Shown one piece after another: positions 59,026-64,000 of a stretch of 64,000 nucleotides of DNA. The stretch's first letter is position 1. Each line of letters opens with the position of its first letter. Below the pieces are notes generated by a model that saw only the letters and a list, made by a program, of their open reading frames with translations, was not told the DNA's origin and made no database searches. Origin of the DNA: Cupriavidus pinatubonensis. Its GTDB lineage: Bacteria; Pseudomonadota; Gammaproteobacteria; Burkholderiales; Burkholderiaceae. A program made the translations under genes and the position numbers. Location: assembly GCF_019602855.1 (NCBI RefSeq), contig NZ_CP080767.1, positions 3,472,001 to 3,536,000 on the forward strand, given 5' to 3'.

Positions 59026-59259
59026 GGGCTGAATTCCGGTGAAGGCTGCGCGGGTTGCCGGGCGAACCGAACGGGACCGTACTGCTGCCTGCACGCGCCG
59101 GGCACAAATTCGCACCGGCTGGTCCGGTTTGGACCGGCTCATCATCTGCTGACAGGGAAGCTACGGGGGACCGAAGCGGCGTACACGAGCGTGACGCGCC
59201 GCACAATGACTGTGGGTGGAGCAACTATATGAGAATCCCACAAAGCCTGCAAAGTTTTT

Positions 59260-60164
59260 AAATGGGGTCAGAACACATTTAACTTCGCACCGTTTTGAAG
59301 ATGAGCTTAAATGGGGACACATTAAATTGCGGCGTATTGGTGCATCCTTCACATCTCATCTGTCATATGGGACGCCTACGCCACCGATTCGTCCGGTTCG
59401 GTGGCCTCCGCCCCCGCTTCCCGCTTGGGGCGGCCTTTCGGCAGCGGCTGCACACGCCGCGTGGCCTGCCGCTCGAGCTGGGAAAGAAAGCCGTCGCCGC
59501 CAAGCGGCCATCCGCTGTGGGCGTGTTTGCGCAAGGTCGCGAGCGTGCGGCCTGACAGGCCTTCATTGCTAAGCGTGCGATAGTTGGACTGGCGCTCGAA
59601 CGGTGTATTGCCCAGCTCCCAGTACGCAGAGTGATCACTTACCAGTGCGCTGGCCTCAATGCCGACATGGTGTCGGTAGCTACTCCACCGGTCGGCCTCG
59701 GGCGTCATGACTTCACCGGCGCGCATGGCGTTGCCCTCCGCATACAGCATGGCCGGCAGCATCCATTCGGCCGGATCGAACACCGCGGAACGGAAGCGCC
59801 CTTCCCACAGCGTTCCCGTGCGGTTTGCCGTACGGTTGAAGTAGCGCGCATAGCGGCGCCCGACAGCCTGCATGGTCAGGCTCAGCGAATCGGCCCCGCG
59901 TGGCGTGGCGACCAGATGGATATGGTTGGGCCGCAGCCCATACGCATGAATGGCGAGGTCGTGCTCGCGCGCGGCCATGCGCAGGCTGTCAAGGTAGTGC
60001 AGGTAGTCGTCGGGCCCAAGGAAAACGGGCTGCCGGTTGTTGCCGCGTTGCAACACAAGGGCTGGCAGGCCAGCCGGGGAGAAACGGGGAAGTCGTGCCA
60101 TCGAAGCGCCGCTGGGATCAGGACCGGAGTTGCTCCAGATGATAGCCTGATCCGTCCCCAATTT
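59260..60164. mobile_element. REP-associated transposase unit with AAATGGGG-type flanks
   Basis: The transposase gene at 59376-60101 is flanked by short related motifs: AAATGGGGTCAGAACACATT at 59260-59279, TTAAATGGGGACACATTAAA at 59308-59327, and on the other side CTGATCCGTCCCCAATTT at 60147-60164, the reverse complement of AAATTGGGGACGGATCAG. Such flanks are common around RAYT genes. The unit interrupts the gltB-dgt interval. No target-site duplication was identified. Confidence 0.55.
59376..60101 (-). CDS. REP-associated tyrosine transposase (RAYT, Y1_Tnp family)
   Basis: The 241-residue protein starts MARLPRFSPAGLPALVLQRG and has the HUH-type metal motif NHIHLVATP (His60 and His62) and the catalytic-Tyr region GRRYARYFN (Tyr84 or Tyr87). 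Length and order match TnpA-REP/RAYT single-strand transposases. The ATG at 60101 is preferred over longer frames. The C-terminal ~30 residues are basic and then acidic. It appears intact. Confidence 0.88.
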   Translation of the reverse strand: MARLPRFSPAGLPALVLQRGNNRQPVFLGPDDYLHYLDSLRMAAREHDLAIHAYGLRPNHIHLVATPRGADSLSLTMQAVGRRYARYFNRTANRTGTLWEGRFRSAVFDPAEWMLPAMLYAEGNAMRAGEVMTPEADRWSSYRHHVGIEASALVSDHSAYWELGNTPFERQSNYRTLSNEGLSGRTLATLRKHAHSGWPLGGDGFLSQLERQATRRVQPLPKGRPKREAGAEATEPDESVA

Positions 60165-60204
60165 CTGCGGACACCTTCCGGTGCCCGCCAAGGTACGCTG
60201 CCGA

Positions 60205-61341
60205 TCAATTGCCTTCGCTGACCGCGAAAATCCGCCGATGCTCGCGAATCGCATACCGGTCCGTCATGCCGGCAATGTAATTGGCGATCAGACGCGACTG
60301 GTCGCCGCCATGCGCCGCCTGGTACTGAGGCGGCAGCAAACGGGAATCCGACATGAATGCCCCGAACAGGTCCGAGACGATGCGCTGGGCCTTGGACGAC
60401 ATGCGCATCACCAGGTAATGCCGGTACAGGTGACGGAACAGGAAACGCTTGAGCGCAGCGGCCTCTTCGTGGATCTGCGGGCTAAACCCGATGAGCGGAC
60501 CGGCCGCACGCACGGCGTCGATCGAACGTGGATTCGCCGCGGCGATATTGCGGCTCGTGGTCTCGATCAGGTCGACGATCAGCGTATTGATCATGCGCCG
60601 CACGGTTTCGTTGATCGCGCGGCGGCCATTGATGCCTGGGAAGGCCTCTGCCACCTCGGCACGATGGCGCCCCCACATGGGAACTTCGTCGAGCTGCTCT
60701 AGCGTCAGCAGCCCCGAGCGCAGGCCATCGTCGATATCGTGGTTGTTGTAGGCGATCTCGTCGGCAAGGTTGGCCAGCTGGGCTTCCAGCGATGGCTGCG
60801 TGCCCTCCAGGAAGCGCCGGCCCAACTCGCCGAGCGCGGCGGCGTTGACGCGCGAACAGTGCTTGAGGATGCCTTCCCGCGTCTCAAACGTCAGATTCAG
60901 CCCGTTGAAGCCGCCATAGCGCTCTTCCAGTTCGTCGACGACCAGCAGGCTCTGCAGGTTGTGCTCGAAGCCGCCGTGGTTCTTCATGCAGGCATTGAGC
61001 GCGTCCTGGCCGGCATGGCCGAACGGCGTGTGGCCGAGGTCGTGCGCGAGCGAAATCGCCTCGACCAGATCCTCGTTCAGGCGCAGGTTGCGCGCGATCG
61101 AACGGGCGATCTGCGCGACTTCCAGGCTGTGTGTGAGGCGCGTGCGGAACAGGTCGCCTTCATGGTTGACGAAGACCTGGGTCTTGTACTCCAGCCGCCG
61201 GAAGGCCGTACTGTGGATGACGCGGTCGCGGTCGCGCTGGAACTCCGTGCGCGACGACGACGCGGACTCCGCGTGGACGCGCCCGCGTGTCTGCGCGGAG
61301 CGGGCGGCGTAGGGAGCGAGGTGGCTTTCAAGGTCGGTCAT
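60205..61341 (-). CDS. dgt: Deoxyguanosinetriphosphate triphosphohydrolase-like HD protein
   Basis: The 378-residue HD-domain protein has TRLTHSLEVAQIARSIARNL with the first metal His, AHDLGHTPFGHAGQDAL with the HD pair, and LADEIAYNNHDIDDGL with the distal Asp. It hydrolyses dNTPs (dGTP in E. coli) to nucleoside and triphosphate; the exact dNTP preference is not seen. It follows aroB in the common order aroK-aroB-dgt-gltB. Confidence 0.92.
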   Translation of the reverse strand: MTDLESHLAPYAARSAQTRGRVHAESASSSRTEFQRDRDRVIHSTAFRRLEYKTQVFVNHEGDLFRTRLTHSLEVAQIARSIARNLRLNEDLVEAISLAHDLGHTPFGHAGQDALNACMKNHGGFEHNLQSLLVVDELEERYGGFNGLNLTFETREGILKHCSRVNAAALGELGRRFLEGTQPSLEAQLANLADEIAYNNHDIDDGLRSGLLTLEQLDEVPMWGRHRAEVAEAFPGINGRRAINETVRRMINTLIVDLIETTSRNIAAANPRSIDAVRAAGPLIGFSPQIHEEAAALKRFLFRHLYRHYLVMRMSSKAQRIVSDLFGAFMSDSRLLPPQYQAAHGGDQSRLIANYIAGMTDRYAIREHRRIFAVSEGN

Positions 61342-61388
61342 GCGGCAATCCGTGGGCTGGGTCAGGGTTGCGAGGCATAACCGATCGT

Positions 61389-62495
61389 TTACGCGACCGT
61401 GGCCTCGGTGGGAGGTTTAAGGACTGCCTGCGCCAGTGTCGCGCGCAGATCGGTATCGGGAACCGTGGTGATGAACGCTTCGCCAAGCTTCTTCAGCAGG
61501 ATGAACTTGATGCTGCCGGCTTCGGCCTTCTTGTCCACCTTCATCAGTTCGATATAGCGGTCGGTGCCCAGTTCCGGCGCGACGATGGGTAGCATGGCCG
61601 CCTGCGTCAGTTGCCGGATGCGCGCACGCGTCTCCGTGTCGATAAAGCCGAGCCGGTGCGACAGGTCCGCCGCCATCACCATGCCGCAGCCCACTGCTTC
61701 GCCATGCAGCCATTCGCCGTAGCCCATGCCGGCTTCGATGGCATGGCCGAAGGTATGGCCGAAGTTCAGGATTGCACGCAATCCGCCTTCGCGCTCGTCC
61801 TGGGCCACGACACCAGCCTTGATCTCGCACGAGCGCTGTACGGCCAGCGCCATCAGGTCCGGGTCGCAACTGTTCAGCGCGGCGATATTGCGCTCGATCC
61901 AGGCGAAGTAATCGGCGTCGGCGATCGCGCCGTGCTTGATGACTTCGGCCATGCCGGCTGCCAGCTCGCGTGCAGGCAGCGTACGCAGCGTGTCGATGTC
62001 GGCAATCACCGCGTTGGGCTGGTGGAACGCGCCAATCATGTTCTTGCCGAGCGGGTGATTGATGCCGGTCTTGCCGCCAACCGACGAATCCACCTGCGAC
62101 AGCAGCGTGGTCGGCACCTGCACGAACGGCACGCCGCGCATATAGCACGCCGCCGCAAACCCGGTCATGTCGCCCACCACGCCGCCGCCCAGCGCGACCA
62201 GCGTGGTCTTGCGATCAGCGCCAGCGGAAAGCAGCGCATCGAAGATCAGGTTCAGCGTTTCCCACTGCTTGAAGGCTTCGCCGTCGGGCAGCGTGACCAC
62301 GCGCACGGTCTTGCCCAGTTCCTTCAGGCTCGCTTCGACGCGGGCCGCGTAGAGCGGGCCGACGGTTTCATTGGTGACGATAACGGCGTGCTGGCCGCGC
62401 ACATGCGGGCGCAGCAGCTCGGCGTTGCCGAGCAGGCCGGTACCGATATGGATGGGATAGCTGCGCTCTCCCAGGTCGACTTGTAGCGTGATCAT
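61389..62495 (-). CDS. aroB: 3-dehydroquinate synthase
   Basis: The 368-residue enzyme has the NAD/zinc motifs GGGVVGDMTGFAAACYMRG, PTTLLSQVDSSVGGKTGINH, and the zinc His in LNFGHTFGHAIEAGMGYGEW. It converts DAHP to 3-dehydroquinate in the shikimate pathway. It starts overlapping the aroK stop by four bases. Confidence 0.96.
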   Translation of the reverse strand: MITLQVDLGERSYPIHIGTGLLGNAELLRPHVRGQHAVIVTNETVGPLYAARVEASLKELGKTVRVVTLPDGEAFKQWETLNLIFDALLSAGADRKTTLVALGGGVVGDMTGFAAACYMRGVPFVQVPTTLLSQVDSSVGGKTGINHPLGKNMIGAFHQPNAVIADIDTLRTLPARELAAGMAEVIKHGAIADADYFAWIERNIAALNSCDPDLMALAVQRSCEIKAGVVAQDEREGGLRAILNFGHTFGHAIEAGMGYGEWLHGEAVGCGMVMAADLSHRLGFIDTETRARIRQLTQAAMLPIVAPELGTDRYIELMKVDKKAEAGSIKFILLKKLGEAFITTVPDTDLRATLAQAVLKPPTEATVA

Positions 62496-63151
62496 GAATG
62501 CGTATCGTTGGCCGGCTGGTCCGACGCGGCGGCGGTGTCGATGCGGAAACCGGCCATTTCCAGCTGCATCAGCACCATATTAGCAAGCTGTGCCACCGAG
62601 GGCTTGCCGGTCTCGATGATGAAATCGGCCACCTCGCGGTAAAGCGGGTCGCGCGCGCCATAGAGCGCTTCGAGCTTGCCCTTCGGATCCTCGGTCTGCA
62701 GCAGCGGGCGGTTGCGGTCGTGACGGGTGCGCAGCCACAGGTCGTGCGGGCTGGCGCGCAGGTAGACCACAGTGCCGCGTGATTTGAGCAGTTCGCGGTT
62801 TTCGGGCCGCAGCACCGCGCCGCCGCCTGTGGCAAGCACAATGCCGCTGCGGCCGGTGAGTTCACGGATCATGGCGGCCTCGCGGTCGCGGAAACCTTCT
62901 TCGCCCTCGTGCTCGAAAATCACCGGGATGCGCACGCCGCAGTGCGCTTCCAGCTCGTGGTCGGAATCAAAAAACGGATAGTGCAGGCGCCGCGCGACCG
63001 TCCGGCCCACGGTAGTCTTGCCGGCGCCCATCAAGCCGACGAAGAAGAGGTTGGGACGGCCGGTCTCCATGGCCATCGGCAAGGCTGTCACTGGATTGTC
63101 GCTCGGGAATGCGGATTCCGGTCCGCCCTCCCCCGTTGGAAACTGCATCAT
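62492..63151 (-). CDS. aroK: Shikimate kinase
   Basis: The 219-residue kinase has the P-loop GLMGAGKTTVGR, the shikimate-binding DSDHELEAHCG, and VLATGGGAVLRPENR. The start is uncertain: ATG 63151 (MMQFPTGEGGPES) is chosen; ATG 63076 (MAMETGRPNLFFVG), 25 codons on, is closer to the family's usual N-terminus. It lies upstream of aroB and is separated from pilQ by a terminator. Confidence 0.92.
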   Translation of the reverse strand: MMQFPTGEGGPESAFPSDNPVTALPMAMETGRPNLFFVGLMGAGKTTVGRTVARRLHYPFFDSDHELEAHCGVRIPVIFEHEGEEGFRDREAAMIRELTGRSGIVLATGGGAVLRPENRELLKSRGTVVYLRASPHDLWLRTRHDRNRPLLQTEDPKGKLEALYGARDPLYREVADFIIETGKPSVAQLANMVLMQLEMAGFRIDTAAASDQPANDTHS

Positions 63152-63220
63152 CTTCTTATGTTGGGCCGCAACCAGCAAGTGGCGGATGCGGCATGACCGC
63201 GCCGACGGGCCGCCACGGAC

Positions 63221-63251
63221 AAAAAAAGGCCGCATCGGTCGATGCGGCCTT
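63221..63251 (-). terminator. Terminator of pilQ
   Basis: AAGGCCGCATC (63227-63237) pairs with GATGCGGCCTT (63241-63251). On the minus strand it is followed by TTTTTTTGTCC, a strong intrinsic terminator about 60 bases past the pilQ stop. Confidence 0.88.
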
Positions 63252-63311
63252 GCAGTCTACTGCATCCAGCCCTCCGGGCGCCAATTGCGCCTCTCCGGGC
63301 CGCCGGGCGCG

Positions 63312-64000
63312 TCATTTCAGCGTAACGCTCTCGTTCAGGACACGCGGCGTCAGGAACACCAGCAGTTCGGTGCGGTTGCGCACCTTCGCGTTGTTCTTGA
63401 ACAGATAGCCGAGCACAGGGATATCGCCCAGGAACGGCACCTTGTCCACATCCGTGCTTTCCGTTTGCGTATAGATACCGCCGATGACCACTGTGCCGCC
63501 ATTGTCTACCAGCACCTGGGTCTGCACGTGCTTGGTATCGATGGCGAAGCCCGAGGTCGTCTGGATGCCCACGCTGTCCTTGTTCACATCCACGTCGAGC
63601 AGCACATTGCCTTCCGGCGTGATCTGGGGCGTCACTTCCAGCTTCAGGTTGGCCTTGCGGAACTGCACCGAGGTGGCGCCACTGGACGTGGCTGCCTGGT
63701 AAGGCAGTTCCGTACCTTGCTCGATCAGCGCCTTGATGTTGTTAGCTGTGACCACGCGCGGGCTGGAAATGATCTTGCCCTTGCCATCCGCTTCCAGCGC
63801 CGAGAGTTCGAGCGCCAGGAACCGGGTGGCGGCGCTATTGAAGATGCTGACCGCGATGTTCGCCGGGTTCGTACCGTTGATCGCTCCGGCCGGCAGGCTC
63901 AGGAACGGCCCGTTATCGGAATTCGCGCCAGGCAGCACGTTGCTGTACGTGTTGCCGACCCGGGCGTTGTTGTACTGGCCGGCAAAGCCGAGCTTTACGC
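63312..64000 (-). CDS. pilQ: Type IV pilus secretin PilQ, C-terminal part
   Basis: The frame runs to the right window edge, so only the last ~230 residues of the outer-membrane secretin are present. They show the secretin signature: LELSALEADGKGKIISSPRV, LKLEVTPQITPEGNVLLDVD, and TVVIGGIYTQTESTDVDKVP followed by FLGDIPVLGYLFKNNA and NRTELLVFLTPRVL. PilQ forms the multimeric pore for type IV pili. The order pilQ-aroK-aroB is conserved in related bacteria. Confidence 0.93.
   Translation of the reverse strand, partial: VKLGFAGQYNNARVGNTYSNVLPGANSDNGPFLSLPAGAINGTNPANIAVSIFNSAATRFLALELSALEADGKGKIISSPRVVTANNIKALIEQGTELPYQAATSSGATSVQFRKANLKLEVTPQITPEGNVLLDVDVNKDSVGIQTTSGFAIDTKHVQTQVLVDNGGTVVIGGIYTQTESTDVDKVPFLGDIPVLGYLFKNNAKVRNRTELLVFLTPRVLNESVTLK

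Overview
The window is GC-rich, densely coded DNA of a betaproteobacterium of the Burkholderiaceae, most like Cupriavidus or Ralstonia. The evidence is the gene order (pilQ-aroK-aroB-dgt-gltB-gltD; murA-hisGDCB-hisHAFIE-tatABC; petABC-sspA-sspB), a Burkholderiales-type porin, several Bug/TctC-type solute-binding proteins and a short-form HisG. The genus is inferred from gene content and style, not from a database comparison.

Positions 1-23.4 kb are accessory and catabolic. The 3' end of a YgjP-like metallopeptidase gene is followed by a roughly 15.5-kb cluster (532-16025): two paralogous ACMSD-like amidohydrolases, a UbiD-type decarboxylase, an NCS2 nucleobase permease and a LysR regulator; then a three-subunit molybdenum hydroxylase co-translated with UbiX, a CobW-type GTPase, an AraC regulator, a second NCS2 permease broken by a one-base frameshift, and an 8-oxoguanine-deaminase-like amidohydrolase. 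Together they look like a route for uptake, deamination, hydroxylation, decarboxylation and hydrolysis of a carboxylated purine-like or other N-heteroaromatic compound. I do not recognise this combination as a characterised pathway. Next come a Tat-exported sulfite-oxidase-type molybdoenzyme with a diheme cytochrome c, an orphan squalene/phytoene-synthase-like gene, and a LysR-controlled Bug / CoA-transferase / enoyl-CoA-hydratase operon. This region ends at a tRNA-Thr whose 3' end faces it.

Positions 23.5-64 kb are mostly core genome. On the minus strand lie the cytochrome bc1 operon with sspA and sspB; then, read from 50.6 kb down to 32.3 kb, the Mla lipid-transport operon, an ABC exporter, ibaG, murA, the histidine operon (interrupted by marC), hinT and tatABC. 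mscL, a DegS-like protease and a GNAT gene are on the plus strand; nif3 and a porin are on the minus strand. The right end holds gltB/gltD, a REP-associated tyrosine transposase with flanking AAATGGGG-type motifs, dgt, aroB, aroK and the 3' end of pilQ. Strong hairpin terminators separate several of these units.

The most notable observations are the degenerate metal site in the first of the two paralogous amidohydrolases, the UbiD/UbiX-molybdenum-hydroxylase-permease cluster, the frameshifted permease, a cluster of GTCCAA repeats upstream of the first operon, and the inserted RAYT transposase.
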